The translations under genes were made by a program, and so were the position numbers. The notes beneath the pieces were generated by a model. The model saw only the letters and a program-made list of their open reading frames with translations, did no database searches and had not been told where the DNA came from. Source: Halosolutus amylolyticus (lineage in GTDB: Archaea; Halobacteriota; Halobacteria; Halobacteriales; Natrialbaceae). Taken from it: a stretch of DNA of 64,000 nt. The stretch spans positions 310,001 through 374,000 of the forward strand of contig NZ_JALIQP010000004.1 of assembly GCF_023566055.1 (NCBI RefSeq), read 5' to 3'. Positions within the stretch are counted from its first letter, which is position 1. Each line of letters starts with the position of its first letter. Shown here one piece after another: positions 18,633 through 29,649 of the stretch.

Positions 18633-19099
18633 TGAAGGCGATCGTGCAGGTTCGCGGCGAAGTGAACCGCCAGCAGGACGTCCAGGACACGCTCGAGATG
18701 CTCAACATCCACAGCGTGAACCACTGCGCGCTGGTCCCCGAGACGGACGCCTACGAGGGGATGATCGCGAAGGTCAACGACTACGTCGCCGTCGGCGAAC
18801 CCGACGCGGACGTCCTCGAGACGGTGCTCGAAAAGCGCGCCGAACCCCTCGAGGGCGACCAGTCCGACGTCGACGAGGAGTGGCTCGCCGAACACACCGA
18901 GTACGACGACTTCGGCGCGCTCGCCGGAGCACTGCTCGACGAGGAGACCACGCTTCGCGACGAGGGACTGTCCCCGACGCTGCGTCTCCACCCGCCGCGT
19001 GGCGGCCACGACGGCATCAAGAAGCCGACCGTCGAGGGCGGCCAACTCGGAAAACATACAACGGAGCAGATTAACGACCTGCTAGAATCGATGCGATAA
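18632..19099 (+). CDS. rpl30: 50S ribosomal protein uL30
   Basis: 155 residues from the ATG at 18632, overlapping the rps5 stop by one base. [41 protein letters not shown] and the C-terminal RLHPPRGGHDGIKKPTVEGGQLG are conserved in archaeal L30. Confidence 0.97.
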   Translation: MKAIVQVRGEVNRQQDVQDTLEMLNIHSVNHCALVPETDAYEGMIAKVNDYVAVGEPDADVLETVLEKRAEPLEGDQSDVDEEWLAEHTEYDDFGALAGALLDEETTLRDEGLSPTLRLHPPRGGHDGIKKPTVEGGQLGKHTTEQINDLLESMR

Positions 19100-19101
19100 C
19101 C

Positions 19102-19599
19102 ATGACGAGCAAAAAACGACGCCAGCGTGGATCGCGCACGCACAGCGGTGGCTCCCACAAGAATCGACGTGGTGCAGGTCACCGCGGTGGCCGCGGTCGC
19201 GCCGGGCGGAGCAAACACGAGTTCCACAACTACGAACCGAAAGGCAAGCACGGGTTCAAGCGACCACACGACATCCGGGACGAGGTCAAAGAGATCGACG
19301 TCCAGAAGCTAGACGAGGACGCGATCCTCTACGTCGCCGACGACCTCGCCGAGGAGACCGACGACGGCTACAGCCTCGACGCTCGCGACATCGTCGAGGA
19401 CGGCCACGAGGCCGACGTCGTCAAGGTGCTCGGCTCCGGTCAGGTCCGCAACAGCCTCGAGGTAACGGCGGATGCGTTCTCCGACGCGGCTCGCGAGAAA
19501 CTCGAGGACGCCGGCGGTGAGGCAGTCGTCTCGGAGCGAGCCCAGGAAGACGAGGACGCCGAGGACGACGACGCCGAACCCGAACAGGACGAGGACTAA
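19102..19599 (+). CDS. rpl15: 50S ribosomal protein uL15
   Basis: 165 residues. TSKKRRQRGSRTHSGGSHKNRRGAGHRGGRGRAGRSKHEFHNYEPKGKHGFKRP is the glycine- and arginine-rich L15 start. It ends in an acidic tail rich in E and D. Confidence 0.97.
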   Translation: MTSKKRRQRGSRTHSGGSHKNRRGAGHRGGRGRAGRSKHEFHNYEPKGKHGFKRPHDIRDEVKEIDVQKLDEDAILYVADDLAEETDDGYSLDARDIVEDGHEADVVKVLGSGQVRNSLEVTADAFSDAAREKLEDAGGEAVVSERAQEDEDAEDDDAEPEQDED

Positions 19600-19602
19600 C
19601 AT

Positions 19603-21060
19603 ATGGGATGGAAGGAAGCCGCTGAACCGGTCCTGACACGGATGCCCGCAGTCCGCCGTCCGGAGGGGCACGTCCCCTTCAAGCGAAAGCTGGCGTGGAC
19701 GGCCGGCATCCTGATGTTGTACTTTTTCCTGACCAACATCTCCCTGCTCGGGCTCTCCGGCCAGGGGACTGACCTCTTCGGCGAATTCCGTGCGATTCTC
19801 GCCGGCGAGTTCGGGTCGATACTGCAGGTCGGCATCGGACCGATCGTCACCGCCAGCATCGTCTTGCAGCTGCTGGGTGGGGCGAACCTGCTCGGACTCG
19901 ACACGGACGATCCGCGCGATCAGGTCCTCTATCAGGGCCTCCAGAAGTTGCTCGTCATCATCATGACCGCGCTGACCGCGCTCCCGATGGTGTTCGCCGG
20001 CGGCTTCCTGCCTGCCCAGACGTCACTGTCCCTCGGCGGGTTCACCTTCGACCAGACGCAGGTCCAGATCCTGATGTTCGCCCAGATCTTCGTGGGCGGG
20101 ATCCTCATCCTCTACATGGACGAGGTCGTCAGCAAGTGGGGCGTCGGCAGCGGGATCGGCCTGTTCATCATCGCCGGCGTCAGCCAGCGACTCGTCACCG
20201 GGTTGATCCAGCCGGCAGAAGGCGGGTTCTTCTACGACTGGTACCGGATCCTGACCGGCCAGGTCGAGGTCGGATCGATCGTGGCCGGTGACGGACTGTA
20301 CACGATCCTGCTCCAGGACGGCCACATCATCGCGTTACTGACGACGCTGCTGATCTTCGGGATCGTCGTCTACGCGGAGTCCGTCCGTGTCGAGATCCCG
20401 CTCAGTCACGCCCGCGTCAAGGGTGCTCGCGGACGCTTCCCCGTGAAGCTCATCTACGCGAGCGTCCTGCCGATGATCCTCGTCCGGGCGCTCCAGGCCA
20501 ACATCCAGTTCATGGGCCAGATCATCAACAGCCAGTGGGGCATGCCCGCGTGGCTGGGGACGTACAACAACCAGGGCCAACCTGTCGACGGGTTCTTCTA
20601 CTACCTCGCACCCATCTACTCGCCGAGCGACTGGATGTGGTTTACCGGAGAACTCAGTCAGGAAGCGTGGCAGGTCATGATCCGCGTCGGCATCGACATG
20701 ACGTTCATGGTCATCGGCGGCGCGATCTTCGCCATCTTCTGGGTCGAAACCACGGACATGGGTCCGGAGGCGACGGCCAAGCAGATCCAGAACTCCGGGA
20801 TGCAGATCCCCGGCTTCCGACAGAACGTCGGCGTCATCGAGAAGGTCATGGAGCGGTACATCCCGCAGGTGACCGTCATCGGCGGCGCGCTCGTCGGCCT
20901 GCTCGCCGTCTGGGCGAACATGCTCGGCACGATCGGTGCCGTCTCCGGGACCGGGCTGCTCCTCGCCGTCTCCATCACGTACAAGCTGTACGAGGAGATC
21001 GCAGAGGAACAGCTCATGGAGATGCATCCGATGATGCGCCAGATGTTCGGCAAGGAGTAG
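19603..21060 (+). CDS. secY: protein translocase subunit SecY
   Basis: 485 residues with ten predicted membrane helices. It starts MGWKEAAEPVLTRMPAVRRPEGHVPFKRKLAWTAG, the archaeal SecY amphipathic N-terminus. VSKWGVGSGIGLFIIAGVSQ (transmembrane helix 4) and SHARVKGARGRFPVKLIYASVLPMILVRALQAN (the loop-8/9 ribosome-docking region) are conserved. It forms the SecYE protein-conducting channel with SecE. It is last in the ribosomal operon; a T-run CTTTTCTGT follows at about 21070 and may end transcription. Confidence 0.97.
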   Translation: MGWKEAAEPVLTRMPAVRRPEGHVPFKRKLAWTAGILMLYFFLTNISLLGLSGQGTDLFGEFRAILAGEFGSILQVGIGPIVTASIVLQLLGGANLLGLDTDDPRDQVLYQGLQKLLVIIMTALTALPMVFAGGFLPAQTSLSLGGFTFDQTQVQILMFAQIFVGGILILYMDEVVSKWGVGSGIGLFIIAGVSQRLVTGLIQPAEGGFFYDWYRILTGQVEVGSIVAGDGLYTILLQDGHIIALLTTLLIFGIVVYAESVRVEIPLSHARVKGARGRFPVKLIYASVLPMILVRALQANIQFMGQIINSQWGMPAWLGTYNNQGQPVDGFFYYLAPIYSPSDWMWFTGELSQEAWQVMIRVGIDMTFMVIGGAIFAIFWVETTDMGPEATAKQIQNSGMQIPGFRQNVGVIEKVMERYIPQVTVIGGALVGLLAVWANMLGTIGAVSGTGLLLAVSITYKLYEEIAEEQLMEMHPMMRQMFGKE

Positions 21061-21260
21061 CGACTCCCGCTTTTCTGTCGTCGATTCGTTGCCGATCGCG
21101 TCGGTAGCCCATTGCGTAGAGACCAGCCGATCGAGGCCGCAGCTGGCTCACTGCGAGAAAGGCGCTGGACGCGAACGCGCACCTCGTAGTGACGGGCGTG
21201 ACTTCTGATACGGAGCGTTCGTCGTTCGGTCAGTGCCGTCCGAATCGTCGCCAGCGATGA

Positions 21261-21344
21261 TATAGTAGCCACTGAAAGTCAATGCACACCTGATCGCAGG
21301 ACAGCTTTGCGATCAGTGTGTAAATCGTTTCAGTGGCTACTATA
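21261..21344. repeat. palindromic MITE-like element, family 1, copy B
   Basis: 84 bp with perfect 17-bp terminal inverted repeats, TATAGTAGCCACTGAAA and TTTCAGTGGCTACTATA. The interior carries GTGCATTGACTTT-like and GATCGCAGGACAG segments that match copies A and C in inverted orientation. Nothing coded inside. The rest of the 21061-21429 interval shows no gene. Confidence 0.88.
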
Positions 21345-21374
21345 GCTACCCGATCGCCGAGTCGGATGTAAGTA

Positions 21375-21388
21375 ACAACACCTGTTGT
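21375..21388. promoter_or_regulatory. palindrome upstream of levansucrase, possible operator
   Basis: ACAACA-CC-TGTTGT, a perfect 6-bp inverted repeat, 42 bp before the start codon and next to a short AT-rich stretch (AACAATTTTTC, from 21397) that may be the core promoter. Confidence 0.35.
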
Positions 21389-21429
21389 AAACCGGAACAA
21401 TTTTTCTCCGATCGACCGAGTGTCGACGT

Positions 21430-22764
21430 ATGACACACCGGATGGAACGCGACGGACGGACGCGGTCTCCGCCGCGGTGGACGCGATCGCAGGCCGCAGG
21501 GATCGAACGCAGCGACGAGACTGTGGCGCCGATCGTCTATCCCCCCGAGGAAGACGTCGCTCCCGATCTGCACTGCTGGGACACGTGGTTGCTCCGGTCC
21601 CGCGACGGTTCGATCGCCGAAATCGACGGCTATCGCGTCGTCTTCTCGCTGACGGCACCCGCAGATCTGTTGCCGGGGACGCGTCACGACGTGGCGACGA
21701 TCCGGTACTTCTACTCGGCGGACGGGCGCAACTGGACCTGCGGCGGACGGGTCTTCCCGGAGGGGACCGCCTTCGGCTCCCGCCAGTGGGCCGGTTCGGC
21801 GCTCTACGACGACGATCGGCTCTACCTGTTCTACACGGCGGCCGGGTCGCGTGGCGAGACCGAACTGAGCTACACGCAACGCATCGCGGTCGGTACCGGC
21901 GGCACGATCACTGCCGACGAGGACGGCGTCTCGATCGCGGGCCCGTTCGAGCACGAGATCTTGCTCGAACCGGACGGCGAGCACTACGAGCGCGAGGACC
22001 AGTCCCGGGGGATGATCTACACCTTCCGGGATCCGTGGTTCTTCGAGGACCCGGCGAGCGGCGAGACGTGCCTGCTGTTCGAGGCCAACACGCCGATTCC
22101 GGACCCCGAGGACGAGGACCGCTTCGACGCCGACCCGGCCGCGCTCGCGTACAACGGCAGCGTCGGCATCGCCGTCTCCCGGTCCGGCGATCCGACCGAG
22201 TGGACGCTGGAACCGCCGATACTCGAGGGCGTGGGCACGAACCAGGAACTCGAACGGCCACACGTGGTCGTCCGGGACGACGGCTACCACCTGTTCGTCT
22301 CGAGCCACGAACACACGTTCGCACCCGGGATCGCGGGATACGACGCGCTGTACGGGTTCGTCGCCGACTCGCTTCGCGGCGAGTACGCGCCCCTGAACGA
22401 GTCGGGGCTCGTCGTCACCAATCCGGCGAGTGCGCCGTTCCAGACCTACTCGTGGCTCGCGTATCCACATCGCGAGGAGATACTCGTCAGCAGTTTCTTC
22501 AACTACTACGACCTGCAGGGGCTCTCGCTGGACGACGTGGCCCACCTCCCGCCGGCGGAACAGCAGCGGCGCTTCGGCGGGACGCTGGCACCGACCCTTC
22601 GACTGACGGCCGAGAACGCGTCGACGCGGATCCTCGGGACGCTCGAGCACGGCCACCTGCCGATCGCCGACGAGGAGTTGCCGCCGCTGCTCTCGGCGTT
22701 CGCGGACGACGGCTCCGGGGCCGAATCGGGAGCCCGCTACGGCGACGGGCCGGTAAGTCGCTGA
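21430..22764 (+). CDS. GH68 levansucrase/inulosucrase
   Basis: 444 residues. GH68 enzymes cleave sucrose and polymerise its fructose into fructan. The catalytic triad of the family is visible: CWDTW with nucleophile D51, FRDPW with stabiliser D201, and ELERPH with acid/base E275. The IRYFYSADGRNWTCGG and QWAGSALYDDDRLYLFYTAAG stretches fit the five-bladed propeller. No Sec or Tat signal is visible at the N-terminus, unusual for a levansucrase, which normally works outside the cell. It is convergent with the GH32 gene 27 bp away, so synthesis and breakdown of fructan are paired. Confidence 0.9.
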   Translation: MTHRMERDGRTRSPPRWTRSQAAGIERSDETVAPIVYPPEEDVAPDLHCWDTWLLRSRDGSIAEIDGYRVVFSLTAPADLLPGTRHDVATIRYFYSADGRNWTCGGRVFPEGTAFGSRQWAGSALYDDDRLYLFYTAAGSRGETELSYTQRIAVGTGGTITADEDGVSIAGPFEHEILLEPDGEHYEREDQSRGMIYTFRDPWFFEDPASGETCLLFEANTPIPDPEDEDRFDADPAALAYNGSVGIAVSRSGDPTEWTLEPPILEGVGTNQELERPHVVVRDDGYHLFVSSHEHTFAPGIAGYDALYGFVADSLRGEYAPLNESGLVVTNPASAPFQTYSWLAYPHREEILVSSFFNYYDLQGLSLDDVAHLPPAEQQRRFGGTLAPTLRLTAENASTRILGTLEHGHLPIADEELPPLLSAFADDGSGAESGARYGDGPVSR

Positions 22765-22791
22765 CTCCACGCCGGGACGTTCCGGCGCACG

Positions 22792-24948
<2,157 letters not shown>

Positions 24949-25168
24949 TACGCAGTCCAACGCCGGATCGTAATAGAACTGCCGCAGTTGCTGCCAGTGG
25001 CCACTGGCCGGACGACGACTGCCGCCGACGGCCGTCGGAGACGCCGTCCGACTCGATCGGGGAGGCACGTCTCGGGAAGCCGGTCGGCTGGCGAGTTCGA
25101 ACGCTGGAGGGCGAGAATCCGCAGACGATCGGCCGCGATTGGGGTGAAAACCGGTTACCGGGTGCCGA

Positions 25169-25435
25169 TTACTGGATGGAGTAGCCCGCCGCGAGCGTCA
25201 GCAGGAAGACCATGAACAGGGCCGTCGCCATCAGGTAGGTGATCGAACGGGGCTCCTCGATGAGGTGCTGGTAGTAGCCCGCGATCAGGCCCGACTTGAT
25301 GATGGCGAGGACGACCGTCCCGGCGATCGCCATCTGATACGTGAAGATCTGGTCGAGTTCGAAGAAGACGAACTTCCCCGTAGCCAACACCACCAGTGCG
25401 ACGTAGATGAGTGCGTACGTGCGAAGGCCAGCCAT
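25169..25435 (-). CDS. cytochrome c oxidase subunit IV-like membrane protein
   Basis: 88 residues from the ATG at 25435 (upstream codons of the open frame are not conserved-looking). Three membrane helices: YALIYVALVVLATGKFVFF, a second helix from MAIAGTVVLAIIKSGLIAGYYQHL, and ITYLMATALFMVFLLTLAAG. This is the prokaryotic COX4 pattern. It probably accompanies the CoxB/CoxAC oxidase encoded 4 kb away on the same strand. Confidence 0.78.
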   Translation of the reverse strand: MAGLRTYALIYVALVVLATGKFVFFELDQIFTYQMAIAGTVVLAIIKSGLIAGYYQHLIEEPRSITYLMATALFMVFLLTLAAGYSIQ

Positions 25436-25538
25436 TGGTACGCTATCAGACTGACGGCCACTTATAGCTTCCTCATGCGATCGAGTCCGGGCCGACGAAA
25501 ACGACACGTAGATGGGGCCACGGACGAACCATCGGACA

Positions 25539-26954
25539 ATGAGTGGACGGTCGGTTCTCGGTCGCCGGACCGCGATCGCGCTCCTGATCGGTCTCGCGAC
25601 GCTCACGGTGTCCGTCGGCGTCGTCGCCGCGAGTAACGTCGCCGCTGGCCTCTCTCAGGAGAGCGGTGACGTCACCATTCCGACGTGGCTCTACCTCGCG
25701 ACCGGCGGCGGCGTCATCGGCGCGTCAGCCCTCATGACGATGCTCGTCACCGATCGGGCAGTCATCGACGACTACCACGACCGAGCTGTCGGACTCGGGA
25801 CCGAGCAGGTCGTCGCCGCTGGCTCGCTCCTGCTCGGCACCCTCGGGCTGTTCGGGCTGGCGCTCGTGATCGTCGTCGCCGGACTCGGCCCCGACGTCGC
25901 CGGCTTCGCCAGCGCGGCGGTGCTCCTGACGTTCGTCGGGGGTCGCGCACTGCTGACGACGATCGCCTACGTCGTCGGAAACCCATGGCCCGCCCTGAAC
26001 CCGTGGCGACGGATCGCCGAGGTGCTCCCCCACGGGTTCGTCGCCGAGGAATACCCCCGACGACTGGGGTCGTGGCCCGCAGTGGTCGCGCTCCTCGCGC
26101 TCGTCTGGCTCGAGATCGTCGCCCCGCTGAGTTCCTCGCCGGGGGCGTTGCTCCTCGCGGTGCTCGGCTACTCCGCGTTCACGATCGGCGGTGCCGTCGC
26201 GTTCTCGCCGGCGACGTGGTTCGACCGCGGCGGCGATCCCCTCTCGACGTGGTTCCGTATGTACGGGGCCGTCGCCCCGGTCCAGCGGACCGACGACGGC
26301 CTCGCGGTGCGGTTCCCGGGGGCGCGTCTCGGCGACGACGACGTGGTCACCGACGTCTCGGCAATCGCGTTCGTCCTCGTGCTCGTCTGGGAACTGACCT
26401 ACAGCGGCTTCATCGTCACCGCTCCCGGCGTGGCGACGATCGAGTTCCTCGTCGGCCTCGGACTCCCGCCGGCGTTCGTCTACCTCGCCCTCCTGCTCGC
26501 CGGCTTCTGGCTGTTCTGGAAGGTCTACTGGCTCGCGGCCGAGCGGACGCGCGATCGCGCCGAGACGTACATCTCGACGCGCTATCTCGCGCTCCGGTTC
26601 GCGCCGGCGTTGCTGGCGATCGCGGCCGGCTATCACTTCGCCCACTACGCCGGGTTCGCGATCACCCTGTGGCCGTCGCTACTGGAGACGCTCGCGGCAC
26701 CGCTTTCACCCCCCGCGAACCCGACCCAGTACCGGCTCGCGTCGTGGTTCGGCTACGTCGAGATCGCCGGCATCCTGATCGGGCACATCCTCGCAGTCTG
26801 GGTCTCGCACACGATCGCGTTCGAACTCTTCCCGGGCAAACTGCAAGCGATCCGCAGCCAGTACCCTTTCATCGTCGTGATGATCTTCTTCACGATGGTC
26901 AGTCTCTATCTCGTCTCCTTGCCGACGATGAGCCCACCGTTCGTGGCTGCGTGA
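25539..26954 (+). CDS. polytopic membrane protein of unknown function
   Basis: 471 residues from the ATG at 25539; an ATG nine codons upstream (25512) is also possible. About eleven hydrophobic helices. Between helices 4 and 5 is NPWPALNPWRRIAEVL, followed by PRRLGSWPAVVALLALVWLEI and GDPLSTWFRMYGAVAPVQ. This NPW...W layout resembles a bacterial integral-membrane family sometimes labelled fenitrothion hydrolase, though no hydrolase residues can be named here. Its location between oxidase subunit genes suggests, but does not show, a link to the terminal oxidase. Confidence 0.6.
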   Translation: MSGRSVLGRRTAIALLIGLATLTVSVGVVAASNVAAGLSQESGDVTIPTWLYLATGGGVIGASALMTMLVTDRAVIDDYHDRAVGLGTEQVVAAGSLLLGTLGLFGLALVIVVAGLGPDVAGFASAAVLLTFVGGRALLTTIAYVVGNPWPALNPWRRIAEVLPHGFVAEEYPRRLGSWPAVVALLALVWLEIVAPLSSSPGALLLAVLGYSAFTIGGAVAFSPATWFDRGGDPLSTWFRMYGAVAPVQRTDDGLAVRFPGARLGDDDVVTDVSAIAFVLVLVWELTYSGFIVTAPGVATIEFLVGLGLPPAFVYLALLLAGFWLFWKVYWLAAERTRDRAETYISTRYLALRFAPALLAIAAGYHFAHYAGFAITLWPSLLETLAAPLSPPANPTQYRLASWFGYVEIAGILIGHILAVWVSHTIAFELFPGKLQAIRSQYPFIVVMIFFTMVSLYLVSLPTMSPPFVAA

Positions 26955-27101
26955 GCGGTCGACGACTCGGACTGGTCTCCTGGTAGTCGGGATCCCATCC
27001 GACTCGACGCCGGGACCCCGTTCGACTCGATGGATGAGACCGTATCCGATCCGACACCGGTACACACTTGACCGGAAGGCGACAAGGAACTGCTACTGGC
27101 A

Positions 27102-27425
27102 ATGAACGCGTCACAGGTCACTGACGTCGAATCGGTGGCCGCGGTCGATCGGGTGACCGACGTCGAGTACGACGTCCCGACGGACGAGACGCCCGAACAC
27201 ACCTGTCCCTACTGCGATCGCCCCTTCCGATCGGAACGGTACCTGACCTTCCACGTCGGGAGCGCCCACGCCGAGGCGTGCTCCGACTCGGAACGGGAAC
27301 TGTTCGACGAGGCCCGCGACGACGAGCAGTACGATCTGTTCACCTTCCACGTCAAGGCGGCCGTGAGCGTCTTCATGCTGTACTTCATGTTCACGTTCAT
27401 CTACGCGCTCGTGTGGGCCGGCTGA
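27102..27425 (+). CDS. C2H2 zinc-finger, single-helix membrane protein (DUF7410-like)
   Basis: 107 residues. HTCPYCDRPFRSERYLTFHVGSAH at about 32-55 is a C2H2 finger (C-x2-C-x12-H-x4-H). A C-terminal helix AAVSVFMLYFMFTFIYALVWAG anchors it in the membrane with the finger in the cytoplasm. In haloarchaea such proteins recur near oxidase genes; the role is unknown. It starts 147 bp after the polytopic membrane gene. Confidence 0.75.
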   Translation: MNASQVTDVESVAAVDRVTDVEYDVPTDETPEHTCPYCDRPFRSERYLTFHVGSAHAEACSDSERELFDEARDDEQYDLFTFHVKAAVSVFMLYFMFTFIYALVWAG

Positions 27426-27588
27426 CGGTACGAATAGCGACGTCGGCGATCGGTTCGATCGATTGGGTGTGTCCGGTCCGATACCCGACGACTGCCGAGT
27501 CGCGCCCCGACAGAACTTCCGTCCGTTCGACCGCGTAGCCCCGCCGGGACGTGACTGCCGTGACCCGACCGGTCAGCCGATCGCCGAA

Positions 27589-27619
27589 ACTGGTTTCCAG
27601 TACGGAACTGGTTTCCAGT
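27589..27619 (+). promoter_or_regulatory. tandem palindromic operator upstream of the protease gene
   Basis: The 13-bp palindrome ACTGG-TTT-CCAGT occurs twice (27589-27601 and 27607-27619) inside an exact 18-bp tandem repeat. A TATA-like TCTTAAC follows at 27628-27634, about 28 bp before the ATG at 27660. Two dimer sites in this place would suit an activator of a leaderless promoter. Confidence 0.6.
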
Positions 27620-27659
27620 ACGGAATCTCTTAACTTCGTGACTCACCAGTGTACGTACC

Positions 27660-29330
27660 ATGACCGCGCGTGCCCCGCTATCTGATCCTCTCCCCGACTC
27701 TCGAAACCGGGGTCGTGTCGTCCTCGTGGTCTCGCTCCTGCTGGCAACGGCGCTCGCGGGACTCCCGATCGCTGGCGGCGTTGCGATCGACGACGCTGCC
27801 GGTCCCAGTACCGACGCGTCGATCCAGACCGGCGATGGGACGGGCGGCGTCGTCGACGAGGGCCTGTCGGACGACGGATCGATCGAGGTCGTCGTTCGGC
27901 TCGAGGACCCCGACATTCCGGCGTCGTTGTCTGGATCCGAGGCCGAATCGAAACTCGAGAGTCACGCGAACGAGACCCAGGGTCCGCTGCTGGCACACGC
28001 AGAAACGACCGCCGGGGTCACTGTCGAGGAGGAACTCTGGCTCACCAACGCGGTCGTGCTCACGGTCGATACCGACCGTGCCGATCTCGAACCGATCGCG
28101 GCTCTCGACGCCGTCGAACGCGTCCACGAGAACTTCGCGGTGTCGATCCCGGAACGGCAGTCGGCGACGAACGCGAGTCCGGCCGGCGGACCCGGGTCCG
28201 GGACGACCACCGGGCGAACGTGGGGACTCGACTATCTGAACGTGCCCGCCGTCTGGGAGACGTACGAGACCCGGGGCGAGGGCGTTCGCGTCGCAGTCCT
28301 CGATACGGGCGTCGACGCCACCCACCCCGACATCGACCTCTACACCGAGGACCCGTCGGACCCGACCTATCCGGGTGGGTGGGCCGAGTTCGACGAAACG
28401 GGCGTCCGCGTTCCGGGTTCGACGCCGTACGATTCCGATTCCCACGGAACCCACGTGAGCGGCACCGTCGCTGGCGGGAACGCGAGCGGAACCCGGATCG
28501 GCGTCGCACCCGGAGTCGACCTGCTTCACGGACTCGTCCTGCCCGATACCGGCGGCTCGTTCGCACAGGTCGTCGCCGGCATGGAGTGGGCGGTGGCGAA
28601 CGACGCCGACGTCGCCAGCATGAGTCTGGGGACGGCGGGGAAACACCCCGCCTTCATCGAGCCGGTGCAGAACGCCCGCGACAGCGGGACGATCGTCGTC
28701 GGTGCGATCGGCAACGATGGCCACGGCACGTCCAGTTCGCCAGGGAACGTCGACGAAACGCTCGCCGTTGGGGCAGTTGCGCCCGACGGGACGGTCCCCG
28801 CGTTCTCCGGTGGCGAACGGATCGATCGGTCCGACTGGGCGGTCACACCGGCCACGTGGCCGGCTACCTACGTCGCCCCCGACGTCGTCGCGCCCGGTGT
28901 GGCGGTCACGAGCGCCGTTCCCGGTGGCGAGTACGCGCGCCTGCCGGGTACGTCGATGGCGACGCCGCACGTCACCGGCACGGTCGCCCTGCTCCTGTCG
29001 GTCGAACCCGGGGCGACCCTCGCCGAGATCGAGTCTGCACTGACCGACTCCGCTTCGATCCCCGCGGTGGCGAGTGACCTCGAAACTACCGTCGATCCGG
29101 AGACACGGTACGGACTCGGGGTCGTCGACGCCAGGGATGCGACGGACGCGCTGGTCGAGGCCCGGGGTGGAACCGACCCGGTACCGCTCGGCGAGCGAAG
29201 CGACGCGGACCACCCGAGTGAACCGAACGGCACCGGTCCGAACACGGCCGGACCGATCGTCCTCGTCGCGGCGATTGGTTTCGTCGCATTCCTCGTCACA
29301 CTCGCCCTCGCACGGGCCCGGAACCGGTAA
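27660..29330 (+). CDS. membrane-anchored subtilisin-like serine protease (S8)
   Basis: 556 residues. Sec-type signal helix at 19-43; an I9-type propeptide at about 75-162; S8 catalytic domain at 185-495 with D215 in VAVLDTGVDATHPD, H262 in SHGTHVSG, oxyanion N352 in GAIGND and S432 in GTSMATPHVTG. A D/G/S/E-rich spacer leads to a C-terminal helix PIVLVAAIGFVAFLVTLALA with basic end ARARNR, so the enzyme is tethered to the outer face of the membrane rather than freed like halolysins. It has its own promoter with twin palindromes. Substrates unknown. Confidence 0.92.
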   Translation: MTARAPLSDPLPDSRNRGRVVLVVSLLLATALAGLPIAGGVAIDDAAGPSTDASIQTGDGTGGVVDEGLSDDGSIEVVVRLEDPDIPASLSGSEAESKLESHANETQGPLLAHAETTAGVTVEEELWLTNAVVLTVDTDRADLEPIAALDAVERVHENFAVSIPERQSATNASPAGGPGSGTTTGRTWGLDYLNVPAVWETYETRGEGVRVAVLDTGVDATHPDIDLYTEDPSDPTYPGGWAEFDETGVRVPGSTPYDSDSHGTHVSGTVAGGNASGTRIGVAPGVDLLHGLVLPDTGGSFAQVVAGMEWAVANDADVASMSLGTAGKHPAFIEPVQNARDSGTIVVGAIGNDGHGTSSSPGNVDETLAVGAVAPDGTVPAFSGGERIDRSDWAVTPATWPATYVAPDVVAPGVAVTSAVPGGEYARLPGTSMATPHVTGTVALLLSVEPGATLAEIESALTDSASIPAVASDLETTVDPETRYGLGVVDARDATDALVEARGGTDPVPLGERSDADHPSEPNGTGPNTAGPIVLVAAIGFVAFLVTLALARARNR

Positions 29331-29364
29331 CGACGCTTCGAGCCCGTTCGATCGACCGCCGATT

Positions 29365-29447
29365 TATAGTAACCACTGAAACGATTTCCGCGTCGATCAC
29401 ATCGTTGTCCTGCGACCGAGTGTGCATCGACGTTCAGTGGCTACTAT
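29365..29447. repeat. palindromic MITE-like element, family 1, copy C
   Basis: 83 bp, TATAGTAACCACTGAAACG ... CGTTCAGTGGCTACTAT. Its interior TCCTGCGACCGAGTGTGCA matches copy A in the same orientation. It lies between the protease and oxidase genes in a 319-bp interval that otherwise shows no gene. Confidence 0.85.
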
Positions 29448-29649
29448 CGGTTCGACGTCGTCGATCGCGAGGCCGGCGGGGGAGCCGGCGATCCGATTCT
29501 CGTTATGGCGAGCGCCTCGGCCGGCGCTGTAGATCCGGATCGACTGGGTCAGGACCCCGGTCGATCGGCTCGCAGTGAAAACGTGCGTCGAGAACAGCGG
29601 TGCAGTCGAAATCGCAGTCCGTCACGAAGCCAGAAGAGCGGGGTCCCCG

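Noticed and set aside
21061-21260. Small RNA or riboswitch after secY
   Set aside because: No conserved secondary structure beyond the palindromic element can be seen by eye.
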